A stretch of DNA of 64,000 nt from Clostridium sp. Ade.TY (GCF_000498355.1 NZ_AVSV01000025.1:31136-95135); one strand, 5' to 3'. Numbered from the stretch's first letter, positions 1 through 9,029 are shown. Notes: generated by a model from the letters alone, not told the origin. Numbers and translations: made by a program.

Positions 1-271
1 ATGACATTAACACAGCTAAAACTTTGTAACCTTCATCAATATATTTTTTGTAAGTTTCAACAAATCTATTTGGAGTTATTTGACCTGTTGTTGGGAAAAC
101 ATTCCCTTCATCTATTTTCTTAAAAACTTCATCTAAACTTATTTCAACACCATCTAAATAACTTTCTTCTCCAAAATTTATAAGGACTGGTAATACTTCA
201 ACTTCCAATTCCTTTAAAAGTTCCTTTGGTAAATCAACGGTACTATCTGTAATAATTTTAATCTTTTCCAT
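1..271 (-). CDS. DegV family fatty-acid-binding protein, N-terminal part (cut by window edge)
   Basis: The reverse strand reads an ATG at 271 with an AAGGGG-type binding site upstream, followed by an open frame to the window edge (90 codons). The start, with KIKIITDSTVDLP and later the block FPTTGQITPNRF, matches the DegV family, where the first STxD segment and the TSQ/TTGQ-type segment line the fatty-acid pocket. Family knowledge: DegV/FakB proteins bind a fatty acid and present it to the kinase FakA for incorporation into phospholipid; whether this copy is a FakB cannot be judged from half the protein. It follows trmL in the same direction by 19 bases, so the two are probably co-transcribed. 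Confidence 0.85.
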   Translation of the reverse strand, partial: MEKIKIITDSTVDLPKELLKELEVEVLPVLINFGEESYLDGVEISLDEVFKKIDEGNVFPTTGQITPNRFVETYKKYIDEGYKVLAVLMS

Positions 272-290
272 TCCCTCATTCCCCTTTACT

Positions 291-752
291 TTATTTCATA
301 TTAGGAAATCCCATTTGTCTTAATGCTTCATATGCAACTATAGCAACTGTATTTGAAAGATTTAAACTTCTTGTACTTGTTTTTATCATTGGTACTCTTA
401 ATCCTTCATGAGCATTATGAACATCTTCTGGCACTCCACATGTTTCCCTTCCAAACATAATGAAGTCTCCCTCATTAAACTTAATTTCATCATAGTGTTC
501 TCCACCATGAGTTGTTGCTAAATATATTTTCTTATCCCCATACTTTTTCATAAAATCTTCATAGTTCTCATGAATTTCAAGTTCTAATTCGTCCCAATAA
601 TCAAGCCCTGCTCTTTTTACTTGTTTTGAACTTATATCAAATCCTAAAGGCTTTATTAAATGTAATTTAGCTCCTGTTAATACACAAGTTCTTGCTATAT
701 TTCCTGTATTTTGTGGTATCTCTGGTTGATACATAACTATATTTAAATTCAA
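291..752 (-). CDS. trmL: tRNA (cytidine(34)-2'-O)-methyltransferase TrmL
   Basis: SPOUT-class methyltransferase that 2'-O-methylates the wobble base (C34/cmnm5U34) of tRNA-Leu isoacceptors using S-adenosylmethionine. The 153 residues are the usual family length. The N-terminal YQPEIPQNTGNIAR block is the TrmL signature, and the C-terminal knot is visible as FGRETCGVP, then VPM and SLNLSNTVAIVAYE. I place the start at the TTG at 752, because AAGGTGA lies 5 bases before it and the protein then begins MNLNIVMYQPEIP like other TrmL proteins; the frame stays open to a GTG at 761 that would overlap the binding site. It precedes degV on the same strand. Confidence 0.93.
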   Translation of the reverse strand: MNLNIVMYQPEIPQNTGNIARTCVLTGAKLHLIKPLGFDISSKQVKRAGLDYWDELELEIHENYEDFMKKYGDKKIYLATTHGGEHYDEIKFNEGDFIMFGRETCGVPEDVHNAHEGLRVPMIKTSTRSLNLSNTVAIVAYEALRQMGFPNMK

Positions 753-789
753 AAAAATCACCTTCCATAATCATATAAACAGAAAAAAG

Positions 790-811
790 AAGATGAATTC
801 GCATTCATCTT
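790..811 (-). terminator. Rho-independent terminator of the HAD-splB operon
   Basis: A perfect 9-base-pair stem (AAGATGAAT with ATTCATCTT) around a 4-base loop; on the reverse strand it is followed by CTTTTTTCT. It lies about 125 bases past the splB stop and before trmL. Confidence 0.85.
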
Positions 812-935
812 AAGATTTCAAAAGTTTATTTTTAAACTTATAATAAAAATAATACTACATACCTTCTCTTTAGTCAAAGCATTTAAAGCTGGCTATATCA
901 TTAATATTTAAATTTAAATAAGATAAAATTATTTT

Positions 936-1949
936 TTAAATAATATACTTTATTATACAATTACATATGTATTTTTTTATATTTTCTTCAAAAAAATTTT
1001 TAACTTCTAACAAAATATCTTTATTATAAACATATTTTGTATAACCAAATTGTCCATACTTTAATGTTCTATCTTCTTTATTCATAGGAAGTTTCGAATC
1101 TTTATAAACACTTAATATTTGATTTTTAGCTCTTTCTGTATATCTATGTGTTATAACTTCTATTTCTATTGTTCTTTCTTTATTTTTAAACTCATTTCCA
1201 ATACTTTTTATTAATTCTAAATAATCTTCTTTATAATTATCATATAAAAATACAGGAGCTATTATAAATCCAATTTTATATCCATCATTATATAACTTTT
1301 TAGCTCCATTTATCCTCTCTTTAAAAGAATCTGTTCCTCTTTCAAATTCATTTATAATTTTATCTGTATTTAAACTAAATCTTATTGTTGTTCTTCCATT
1401 ATGCTTAACTCCAATTAATGAATCTATATCTTTAAATTTAGTTACAAATCTAAATAAACTATACTCATTTTCACCAAAAAATTCTATAGCACGCTTCATA
1501 GCACCACTGTATTGTTCAACTGGTATTGGATCCGATGTTGCAGCACCCTCGAATACTGTTATAGCCGGCTTTCTTTCTTCTATATATTTTAATGCCTTAT
1601 TTAAAATTTCATCTATATTTACATAAACTTTAGTTGCCGGTCTTTTTCCAAGTTGAGTATTTAAATAACAATATTCACACATACCACTGCAACCACTTAC
1701 TAATGGTAATTGATAATTAGCTGAAGGCTTACAACTTTGAAATTCAGTTATCTTTCTTACTCCTATAACTAAAGTTCTTTTTCCAGATACAAAACTTTGT
1801 ATTGGAGTTTCTCCTTTTTTTCCAATAACTCTTCCACCCTTATTTATTGTTATATCTTTATTTTCTTTTTTAAAAAGTTCTAACAATTTTTTTCCTAAAG
1901 GATATTCTAATGATTTTTCATCAAATACTACTTTAGATGGATTAAACAT
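936..1949 (-). CDS. splB: Spore photoproduct lyase (radical SAM)
   Basis: Radical-SAM repair enzyme that directly reverses the thymine dimer (spore photoproduct) formed by UV in dormant spore DNA, acting at germination. The 337 residues are normal length. The [4Fe-4S]/SAM site is Cys87-x3-Cys91-x2-Cys94 inside VSGCSGMCEYCYLNTQLGKRP, and both tyrosines flanking Cys94 (93 and 95) are present. From family knowledge, the B. subtilis enzyme has an H-donor cysteine (Cys141) in FEAACTSD; here that segment reads FEGAATSDP with no cysteine. A different cysteine, Cys73, sits in FQSCKPSANY where the Bacillus protein has serine, as I recall for the C. acetobutylicum enzyme. The binding site AGAGGTG precedes the ATG. 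It lies 26 bases after a HAD phosphatase gene, probably one operon. Confidence 0.95.
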   Translation of the reverse strand: MFNPSKVVFDEKSLEYPLGKKLLELFKKENKDITINKGGRVIGKKGETPIQSFVSGKRTLVIGVRKITEFQSCKPSANYQLPLVSGCSGMCEYCYLNTQLGKRPATKVYVNIDEILNKALKYIEERKPAITVFEGAATSDPIPVEQYSGAMKRAIEFFGENEYSLFRFVTKFKDIDSLIGVKHNGRTTIRFSLNTDKIINEFERGTDSFKERINGAKKLYNDGYKIGFIIAPVFLYDNYKEDYLELIKSIGNEFKNKERTIEIEVITHRYTERAKNQILSVYKDSKLPMNKEDRTLKYGQFGYTKYVYNKDILLEVKNFFEENIKKYICNCIIKYII

Positions 1950-1975
1950 AAAATCACCTCTAAAATAGTATCTCT

Positions 1976-2815
1976 CTATCTTTTGTTTAATATGAATTTT
2001 TCTAAAGCTTTTCTAACACCATCATTTACATTTGTATCTGTTATATAATTTGCTTTTTCTTTAAGTTTTGGAATTCCATTTCCCATAGCAATACCAAGTC
2101 CTGCATATTCTATCATTGATATATCATTTTCATTATCACCAATACAAATTATCTCTTCTCTCTTTATTCCATAATATTTAGCTAACATTTTTACAGCATT
2201 TCCTTTTGATACACCTAATTTATTTATTTCTATGCTTCTTCCACCAGAACAATAATAAGTTATTCCATCAATTTTATCTAATTCTTTTCTAAACATTTCT
2301 GTTCTATCTTTAAAAGGTGAAAACATTATACATTTAGTTACTTTTCCTTTATAACCTTTTATACTATCATCAATATCTTTTAAGTTTTTAATAACTTTAA
2401 TATTTACTGGGAAATCTCTATTTTTTATATCAGGTAATACTATTTTTGCTATTAAACTGCTAACTTTACTATTTGTTATAACTTCATCAATTGTATGTAA
2501 ATGTAATACTACATTGCATTTTTTTGCTGCTAGAAGGAGTTTTTTTATAATTTCTAAATCTATTTCACTTTTAAATATAGGTTTATCTTTAGACTTTTCT
2601 CTTATAACAGCTCCATTACCAGCTATTACAGCATCTGATGCACCTAAAAGATTTGAATAATAAGCTGCATTATTATAAAGTCTGCCTGTTGTAACAACTA
2701 CCTGAACACCTTTTTTACTAACTTCTTTTATAGTCTTTTTGCTTTCTTCTGATACAGATTTTCTTTTTCCAAGCATAGTTCCGTCCATATCTATACATAC
2801 CATCTTATAAATCAT
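1976..2815 (-). CDS. Cof-type HAD-IIB family phosphatase
   Basis: Soluble haloacid-dehalogenase hydrolase of the Cof/YidA subfamily, 279 residues, which dephosphorylates small phosphorylated metabolites (sugar phosphates or cofactors; substrate not predictable). Motif I is CIDMDGT with nucleophile Asp9 and acid/base Asp11, motif II is the VTTGR segment near residue 43, and the C-terminal motif III/IV is IGDNENDISMIEYAGLGIAMGNG. The C2-type cap lies between them. It is the first gene of a two-gene unit with splB; no functional link between the two is known to me. Confidence 0.9.
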   Translation of the reverse strand: MIYKMVCIDMDGTMLGKRKSVSEESKKTIKEVSKKGVQVVVTTGRLYNNAAYYSNLLGASDAVIAGNGAVIREKSKDKPIFKSEIDLEIIKKLLLAAKKCNVVLHLHTIDEVITNSKVSSLIAKIVLPDIKNRDFPVNIKVIKNLKDIDDSIKGYKGKVTKCIMFSPFKDRTEMFRKELDKIDGITYYCSGGRSIEINKLGVSKGNAVKMLAKYYGIKREEIICIGDNENDISMIEYAGLGIAMGNGIPKLKEKANYITDTNVNDGVRKALEKFILNKR

Positions 2816-2843
2816 ATATCCATCTCCAATATCTTTCTATAAC

Positions 2844-2874
2844 AAAAGCAAGTTATATATTATAACTTGCTTTT
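2844..2874 (-). terminator. Terminator after the VanW/G5 gene
   Basis: AAAAGCAAGTTATA pairs perfectly with TATAACTTGCTTTT (14 base pairs, short AU loop). It lies about 105 bases beyond the stop of the VanW-domain gene and just before the HAD gene. Confidence 0.75.
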
Positions 2875-2979
2875 AATTCATAATATCCTATTTTATATTT
2901 TATGAAAAATAATCATATTTTTCCACATTCATTTATTTAATTAAGAGTTTTTTAACTTTTTTAACCATTAATCCAAACT

Positions 2980-4401
2980 TTATTTTTTCTTAGTTCCAAC
3001 TCTAACTTTTCTAGGTACCATAGCATAATTATCCGTAGATACTAATTCTTTTTTTATAAGCTGTCCATTTTCATATGTTAATTGATAACCTCTTGCTACA
3101 TATCCAGTTTGTCCATTAGATTCAACAATTCTCTTACCCTCTTCTAAATTTGGATCCTTTATTATCTCTTCTGTTGGATTTATAACTCTAAGTACTTCAT
3201 TTGTCATATCATAAGTTCTACCTTTTAATCCATCTACATCTCCATATATTTTAAAGGTTACCATTTTATTATGTGTTATTCCTTTTATATATATTGGGAA
3301 GTCATAAGGATTTTTAAATTTATAATCCAAATATCCCCATGCAACAGTAGCATCAAGTCCAGGTTTTGAATATCCAACTGTTAGTGAATGATTATATCTT
3401 TCTGTTGATCTTATATTAGCCTTCATTACAGCCCTATATAAAGTAGTTGAAACCTGACATATTCCGCCACCAATATCTTTTACTACTTGATTATTTATAT
3501 ATGCATTTCCTTCTTTATAAAGACTTTTATCTTTTTGACTAGTTTCACTATAACTAAATTCCTCTCCAGGCATTAAAACTGTACCATCAACAAAATTAGT
3601 TACAACTTGTATATTAGTTGCTCTGTTTGAATCCGATGATTGATATGAAGTTGTAAATTCTCCCATAACACCATCAATTTTTGAAAGTTCCTTTTTAGTT
3701 ACTTTAGGCATTACTTCTTTTTCTTCTACTACTATCTTAGTTTCATTTCCAATATCACCATTTAATTCTTCTTTAAATTTATTATCTAACTCTTTTTTAT
3801 CTACTCCATACCCAACTTTTTCAGGAGTTATTAAAATTTTCCCATTTATTGATATAGTAGCATCTTTAGGCAATATAGTAAACTTTTTAACTATTTTATC
3901 TTCTAATGAAGTTAATTTCTTGTTGTTATAAGTAAAGTTAAGTTGAATTTCTTGTTTATAATTTTTTTTATTTTTTATTAAGGAATTCTTTTTAAAAAAG
4001 TTTGAGTCTTTTCCATAATTAAACGCCTCATCTATTGCTTTATCCACATCATATTTAGGGGATATTTCAGAATAATTTGCTTCAAACTCCTTATCTTTAC
4101 CTTTAATATTTACTATAATTTCTTTATTTCCTATATTTTTTGTATAATTATTGTTTAATGCATTTTTAGCTTCTTCCTTTGTCATACCACCAACATTTAT
4201 TTCTTTAATAAAAACATTTGGATAAATTTTATTGCTCCATTCATTTATTGCATTATTGGCTGATACACCATATGCAATACCACCTATAATCATCATTGAA
4301 GCTAAAGCAGTAATTCCTATAATTATCTTTTTTTTCGAATCACCTTTTTTGCTTAATGATTCATCTCCACTTGAACTCATTTTTAACCTTCCCCCTGTCA
4401 T
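2980..4401 (-). CDS. Membrane-anchored VanW/G5 domain protein (peptidoglycan-associated)
   Basis: About 470 residues. A charged N-terminus is followed by one hydrophobic anchor (about residues 28-48), then a putative peptidoglycan-binding region (about 60-235, containing the INVGGMTKEEAKNAL repeat start), a VanW domain (about 245-380; GGGICQVSTTLYRAV and NPYDFPIYI are hallmarks) and a C-terminal G5-like strand segment. The family is named from vancomycin-resistance clusters, but its biochemical role is unknown; most copies sit outside such clusters. Two starts are plausible: the ATG at 4401 (GAAGGGA upstream) and an ATG at 4380 that follows GGGGGAAGG at good spacing, giving 466 residues. It lies beside a muramidase and a wall-type two-component system. 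Confidence 0.88.
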   Translation of the reverse strand: MTGGRLKMSSSGDESLSKKGDSKKKIIIGITALASMMIIGGIAYGVSANNAINEWSNKIYPNVFIKEINVGGMTKEEAKNALNNNYTKNIGNKEIIVNIKGKDKEFEANYSEISPKYDVDKAIDEAFNYGKDSNFFKKNSLIKNKKNYKQEIQLNFTYNNKKLTSLEDKIVKKFTILPKDATISINGKILITPEKVGYGVDKKELDNKFKEELNGDIGNETKIVVEEKEVMPKVTKKELSKIDGVMGEFTTSYQSSDSNRATNIQVVTNFVDGTVLMPGEEFSYSETSQKDKSLYKEGNAYINNQVVKDIGGGICQVSTTLYRAVMKANIRSTERYNHSLTVGYSKPGLDATVAWGYLDYKFKNPYDFPIYIKGITHNKMVTFKIYGDVDGLKGRTYDMTNEVLRVINPTEEIIKDPNLEEGKRIVESNGQTGYVARGYQLTYENGQLIKKELVSTDNYAMVPRKVRVGTKKK

Positions 4402-4475
4402 TTAAAATCCCTTCCATCATTTTCCATTATATAACATTTTTTATTATTTTTTAATACTTTTTTTTAATTTATTAA

Positions 4476-4509
4476 AAGAGTCTTTCATTTTTTATTTTGA
4501 AAGACTCTT
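4476..4509 (-). terminator. Terminator of the GH25 muramidase gene
   Basis: AAGAGTCTTTC pairs with GAAAGACTCTT (11 base pairs, 12-base AU-rich loop). A U-rich tail follows on the reverse strand, 21 bases after the gene's stop. Confidence 0.8.
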
Positions 4510-4530
4510 ATTAACTTCTATGATATTATT

Positions 4531-5487
4531 TTATATTATCCTACCATCTAACTTATATAAACTTCTAATTTGTGATGTTTCACCATCATAATCAAAAGCT
4601 TCTATAGTAATATTTAAAACCCTATTGTTAGGTTTATAAATTTTACTTAAAGGAATTCTAAAAGAAGTATCATCTCTATCAACTGTACCAACCCAATAAT
4701 TATCTATAAACAAATTATATCCCAATAAATCTATATCACTATTTTTCTTCCATGATACATAAATATATTTATCATCTTTCCATGCCTTTAATCCATTTAC
4801 TTGTTTTGGTTGCATTAAAAGATCTAAATTATCTGGTCCCCAATTTGCATCTAGTGGATTATTAACTCCTTGAACTTTTTGACTTTCACTAAATTGCCAA
4901 ATTCTCCACCTTGTCCATCCTCCTACATTTGGAGGAACTTTTGGATTATTTGGTATATTTGTATACATAGCAATCCAAAGAGGCATATTTTTTAATGGAT
5001 ATGTTCCTTCACTGGATTTAAAATCATCATAAAGTTGTATAAAAAATAACCCTGTATAAAGCATAAGTCTTCTTCTAGTTTTTTTCTCAAATCTTTTTCT
5101 AAATCTATCAACCCAGTTAAGAAGTGCATCTGTACCTATTTTAGGTTCTATTGGCGCTTCAACATCTAATACGGGAAATAAATCCCCATAATTTTTATTT
5201 CCAAATCCTTTTTGAAGAATGTTTATAAAATCATCACATTGTGAATCAGCTGTTAAAAGATTATAAGAAGGCACTGCATAATGGTATGCACCAACCGGTA
5301 TGCCATATTTTCTACTTTCTGCAGCATATTCTAAAAACTTCTTATCAACTCTAAAAGATCCACTGCCTGACCCTGAAGATCTTAAATATAAAAAATCAAT
5401 TGTTTTTGCTAGTACCGTAAAATCAACACCTTGGCTATATTCATTTATATCTATTCCAAAGGTACTTTTAGGATTTCTATCTTGCAT
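4531..5487 (-). CDS. Glycoside hydrolase family 25 muramidase (lysozyme-like) with C-terminal beta domain
   Basis: A 318-residue protein. Residues 8-210 form a GH25 barrel: FGIDINEYSQGVDF at the start carries the first catalytic-site aspartate, and PVLDVEAP carries the Asp-x-Glu pair. GH25 enzymes cleave the MurNAc-GlcNAc bond of peptidoglycan. Residues 230-318 look like an all-beta, fibronectin type III-like domain (YIYVSWKKNSDIDLLGYNLF). There is no signal peptide or wall-binding repeat, so release from the cell is unexplained: it could act in the mother cell, need lysis or a holin, or be exported by an unrecognised route. No phage genes are nearby. The ATG at 5487 is preceded by GGAGG. Confidence 0.88.
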   Translation of the reverse strand: MQDRNPKSTFGIDINEYSQGVDFTVLAKTIDFLYLRSSGSGSGSFRVDKKFLEYAAESRKYGIPVGAYHYAVPSYNLLTADSQCDDFINILQKGFGNKNYGDLFPVLDVEAPIEPKIGTDALLNWVDRFRKRFEKKTRRRLMLYTGLFFIQLYDDFKSSEGTYPLKNMPLWIAMYTNIPNNPKVPPNVGGWTRWRIWQFSESQKVQGVNNPLDANWGPDNLDLLMQPKQVNGLKAWKDDKYIYVSWKKNSDIDLLGYNLFIDNYWVGTVDRDDTSFRIPLSKIYKPNNRVLNITIEAFDYDGETSQIRSLYKLDGRII

Positions 5488-5574
5488 AACTCCTCCAAAA
5501 GTAAAAATACTTATTCCTTATTAAGATATTAAATAAAATAGCTTAAGGTTACATTATTCATAAAATTATATAAT

Positions 5575-7125
5575 TTATTTAATTCTAAGCCTTACATAGA
5601 AACTTATATCATTTCCATAACATTCTCCCCAAATTTCACCTTTATGCATCTCTACTATATTTTTTGAAATAGCAAGACCTAGCCCAGAACCTCCAAGATT
5701 TGTGTTTCTTGATTCTTCCATTCTATAAAATCTATCAAATAATTTATCCATCTTTTCTTTTGGAATACTTTCTCCTCTATTTTTTACAGCTATTGTTGCA
5801 TATCCATCTTTTGAATAAACACCAATAATTACAGCTCCTGGTTTATAAGAATATTTAACTGCATTAGTTAAAAGATTTTCTAATACTCTAACCATTTTAT
5901 CTGGATCTATACTTACTATTATTGGTTCATCTGATAATGTTTTTATTTGATCTACACTTGAGCTTTCAAAATAAGGTTTCAATTCTTCTGAAACTTGGGC
6001 AACAAATTCACCTAAGTTTACATCAACTTTATTAAGCTTTATTCCTTTATTATTATACTTTGTATATTCAAACAAATCTTCTATAAGTATTCTAAGCTTT
6101 TCTGCTTTATTATAAGCAATATCTAAATATTCATTCATTGATTTTTCATCTGTATATCTTTTATCTTTTAAAAGACCTATATATCCCATTATAGAAGTTA
6201 ATGGTGTCCTTAAATCATGTGAAACATTTGTTATAAGATCAGCTTTTGTTTTTTCAGCCTCTTCTTGTGCTTCTATTCTATTATTTATTTCATTTGCCAT
6301 GTTATTTACATTGGTTGCTATATTAGCAATTTCATCATTTCCATTTTCAGGTATTTTATGAGATAAATCACCATCTGCTATAGCTTTAATTCCTTTTGCA
6401 ATTTCATCTAAATATTTTGTTTTCTTATTAGTTGCAATTAAGAATATTACTATAAATATTATTATAGATAACGTTAAAGCTAAATAAGAATTTGAAACTA
6501 AATAATCAACATATTCTATTCTTGCACTAGGAATACCAGTATATATCATATAAAATTTACCACCATCAACATCAATAGGATATACTGCTGTATATTCTCT
6601 TGATTCATACTCATCTTTTGGATTTTTAGAAACATTTTTAAGTACTGTATAAATATCTATTTTTTCTTCTGATGCATTTTGATTTCTATATAAAACTTTA
6701 CCATCTATATCAGTTATATAAATTTTATTGTTATCACTTGAATAACGATCAATTAAATTATTAAAGAAATCTTTATTAGTTATTTTTATATCATTACTTA
6801 TACTCTCATGTTCTATCTCATTTACTATACCTTGAGCACTATGTTCCATATCACTATAATCATATCTTATTTCTGCATTAGTATGGACATTTTTAAACAT
6901 ATCATTTAATATTCCATATGATATTGTTGAAATTATAAAACATATAGCAAACATAATCATAAGTTCAAATCTAATACTTTGCTTTATTTTAGTATCAAAT
7001 TTTTCAATTAATTCTCTAATTTTAATACCTAACTTTGTTTCCTTAAACTCTTCGTATTTTCTTTTTAACTTCTCTCTTTTTCTCTCTTTAGGCTCCTTAT
7101 CTTTTTTCTTTTTTCTATTTATCAA
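5575..7125 (-). CDS. Two-component sensor histidine kinase (HAMP, HisKA, HATPase)
   Basis: A 516-residue membrane kinase: basic cytoplasmic N-terminus (1-52), transmembrane helix 1 (about 55-75), extracellular sensor (about 76-210), helix 2 (about 212-232), HAMP (about 233-285) and the phosphoacceptor His303 in NVSHDLRTPLTSIMGY. An ATP-binding domain follows with NLLTNAVKYS (N box), LFDRFYRMEESR and GGSGLGLAIS (G box). The gene overlaps its response regulator by 11 bases, so the pair is translationally coupled. The architecture resembles VanS/ResE-type kinases. The D-Ala-D-Ala ligase upstream and muramidase and VanW genes downstream suggest cell-wall sensing, which is inference from position only. 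Confidence 0.92.
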   Translation of the reverse strand: MINRKKKKDKEPKERKREKLKRKYEEFKETKLGIKIRELIEKFDTKIKQSIRFELMIMFAICFIISTISYGILNDMFKNVHTNAEIRYDYSDMEHSAQGIVNEIEHESISNDIKITNKDFFNNLIDRYSSDNNKIYITDIDGKVLYRNQNASEEKIDIYTVLKNVSKNPKDEYESREYTAVYPIDVDGGKFYMIYTGIPSARIEYVDYLVSNSYLALTLSIIIFIVIFLIATNKKTKYLDEIAKGIKAIADGDLSHKIPENGNDEIANIATNVNNMANEINNRIEAQEEAEKTKADLITNVSHDLRTPLTSIMGYIGLLKDKRYTDEKSMNEYLDIAYNKAEKLRILIEDLFEYTKYNNKGIKLNKVDVNLGEFVAQVSEELKPYFESSSVDQIKTLSDEPIIVSIDPDKMVRVLENLLTNAVKYSYKPGAVIIGVYSKDGYATIAVKNRGESIPKEKMDKLFDRFYRMEESRNTNLGGSGLGLAISKNIVEMHKGEIWGECYGNDISFYVRLRIK

Positions 7126-7813
7126 TTTTATATCCTACCCCCCAAACTGTTTTTAAAAACCTAGGACTTCTTGGATTTTCCTCTATCTTTTCTCTTATCT
7201 TTCTAATATGAACCATAACCGTATTATCAGATTCCATATATTCTTGGTCCCATACACTTTCATATATATTTCTCATTGAAAATACTTTTCCACGGTTTTT
7301 AGCAAGTAAAACCAATATATCAAATTCAGTTGGAGTAAATCTAATACTATTTTCTCCTAAAAATACCTCATGAGTATCTAATTTTATGCATAAATCATCT
7401 ATAACTATTGTTAATTCTGAATCTTCTTTTGGCTTATTGTTAAATTTTTTGTATCTCCTAAGCTGAGATTTTACTCTAGCTATTAATTCTAATGTATTAA
7501 AAGGCTTACTTAAATAATCATCTGCTCCCATATTAAGCCCTAATATTTTATCTATATCTTCTGATTTTGCTGAAAGCATTATAATTGGCATTTCACTTTC
7601 TTCTCTTATTTTAAGGCAAGTTTCTATACCATTTAATTTTGGCATCATAACATCTAATATTACTAAATCTATATCATTTTCTCTAAGTAAATATAATGCT
7701 TCCTCCCCATCTTGTGCTTTAAGTGTTTCGTATCCTTCACCTTTTAAATATATTTCAACTAAATCTCTTATTTCTTTTTCATCATCAACAATTAAAATTC
7801 TCTCTTTTCTCAA
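7115..7813 (-). CDS. OmpR/PhoB-family response regulator
   Basis: A 232-residue transcription factor partnered with the overlapping histidine kinase. The receiver domain (1-120) has the acidic pair Asp10-Asp11, phosphoacceptor Asp54 in LVILDVMMPKLNG, the conserved Ser/Thr in IIMLSAK and Lys in YLSKPFN. The C-terminal winged helix (about 133-230) ends with DNTVMVHIRKIREKI and TVWGVGYKI, typical of PhoB/VanR DNA-binding domains. It is the first gene of the two-gene unit; the 157 bases separating it from ddl contain the ddl terminator, so it should have its own promoter. Confidence 0.93.
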   Translation of the reverse strand: MRKERILIVDDEKEIRDLVEIYLKGEGYETLKAQDGEEALYLLRENDIDLVILDVMMPKLNGIETCLKIREESEMPIIMLSAKSEDIDKILGLNMGADDYLSKPFNTLELIARVKSQLRRYKKFNNKPKEDSELTIVIDDLCIKLDTHEVFLGENSIRFTPTEFDILVLLAKNRGKVFSMRNIYESVWDQEYMESDNTVMVHIRKIREKIEENPRSPRFLKTVWGVGYKIDK

Positions 7814-7923
7814 ATTAATTCCTCCAAACTATTTTAATAGTATATTTAAAATTATAATTTTTACATCTTAAATAATTAAACAATAATTCCTTAATAAATT
7901 CTTAAAAATTATAATATAAAAAT

Positions 7924-7954
7924 AAAAGGCTAAACTTTTAAAGCCTAGCCTTTT
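7924..7954 (-). terminator. Terminator downstream of ddl
   Basis: AAAAGGCTA pairs with TAGCCTTTT across an AU-rich loop, with T runs on both sides, so it may work in either direction. It begins 16 bases after the ddl stop. Confidence 0.8.
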
Positions 7955-7970
7955 TTATATTATAAATTTA

Positions 7971-8882
7971 TTATCTTTTTTCTTTTAATGAAGCTTCTAT
8001 TATATTATCTATTAGGCCACTATATGAAATATTTATTCCAGCTGCACTTTTTGGGAATAAACTATTTTTAGTCATACCAGGTAATGTGTTAACTTCTAAT
8101 ATATATGGAACCTTGTCTTCTGTTATTATCATATCTACTCTTGCATATACTGAACATTTTAATGCTCTGTAAGTTAAAAGAGCCATATTTTCAACTTCTT
8201 CATGTAAGTCTTCTTCTAAATTTATTATAAATTCATCTGCTCCACCATCTTGGTATTTTGATTCAAAATCAAAGAATTCTGATTTTGGTTTTATAGCAAG
8301 TACTGGATACATTTTATCACTAAAAATTGGACAAGTTATTTCTTCTCCTTTTATAAATTTTTCAATCATAACTTCTGTATCCCATTTAAATCCTTCTTCT
8401 ACAGCTTTTAAAACTTCACTTTTATCTTTTATAATGAATGTAGCAACACTTGATCCTCCATGTGTTGGTTTTATTACTACTGGATAACCAAGTTCTTCTA
8501 TTTTATCATAATTTATTTCTTCTACACTTCTTAAGTTTAACCAAGGTGCAGTTCTAATTCCTGCTGCTTTTAAAAGACTTTTTGTCATATCTTTATCCAT
8601 ACATGCTGCACTACTTAATGGACCACAACCTGAATAAGGTATATTTAAACATTGTAATACTGATTGTACAGTTCCATCTTCACCAAATTGACCATGAAGT
8701 GCAAGTAATGCAAAATCTATCTTTTCATCTCTAACTTTATTTATTATATCTTCTTTTTTATCTATTACAATTTTACAAACATCATACTTTTTAGTATCTA
8801 TGCTTTCTAATATTGATTCTCCACTATTTAATGATATCTCTCTTTCTGATGAGATACCTCCCATTATAACTCCAACTTTCAT
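7971..8882 (-). CDS. ddl: D-alanine--D-alanine ligase
   Basis: Cytoplasmic ATP-grasp enzyme joining two D-alanines for the peptidoglycan stem peptide; 303 residues, normal for the short DdlB type. The N-terminal GVIMGGISSEREISLNSG block, the glycine-rich KPTHGGSSVAT loop, the Mg/ATP residues in ARVDMIITEDKVPYILEVNTLPGMT and the KYQDGGADEF loop are all present. The final segment begins SLFPKSAAG. It is a single-gene unit bounded by a terminator, transcribed divergently from the exporter gene. I see no van-type lactate or serine ligase features that would mark it as a resistance ligase, but side-chain specificity was not modelled. Confidence 0.95.
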   Translation of the reverse strand: MKVGVIMGGISSEREISLNSGESILESIDTKKYDVCKIVIDKKEDIINKVRDEKIDFALLALHGQFGEDGTVQSVLQCLNIPYSGCGPLSSAACMDKDMTKSLLKAAGIRTAPWLNLRSVEEINYDKIEELGYPVVIKPTHGGSSVATFIIKDKSEVLKAVEEGFKWDTEVMIEKFIKGEEITCPIFSDKMYPVLAIKPKSEFFDFESKYQDGGADEFIINLEEDLHEEVENMALLTYRALKCSVYARVDMIITEDKVPYILEVNTLPGMTKNSLFPKSAAGINISYSGLIDNIIEASLKEKR

Positions 8883-9029
8883 ACTGTACCTCCAAAGCGC
8901 ATAAAATTTTAACTTATAATATTATATCACTATCTAAAAAAAAATGTATAACTTTAATATGAAATTTGCATTTATTTGTAGAATAGTATATTGTTATCAT
9001 AGAAAAATTTTAAATAGGAGGATTTTTAC

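Noticed and set aside
7115..8882. Vancomycin-resistance (van) cluster
   Set aside because: VanR/S-like genes and ddl are present, but no VanH dehydrogenase, VanX/VanY peptidase or lactate/serine ligase.
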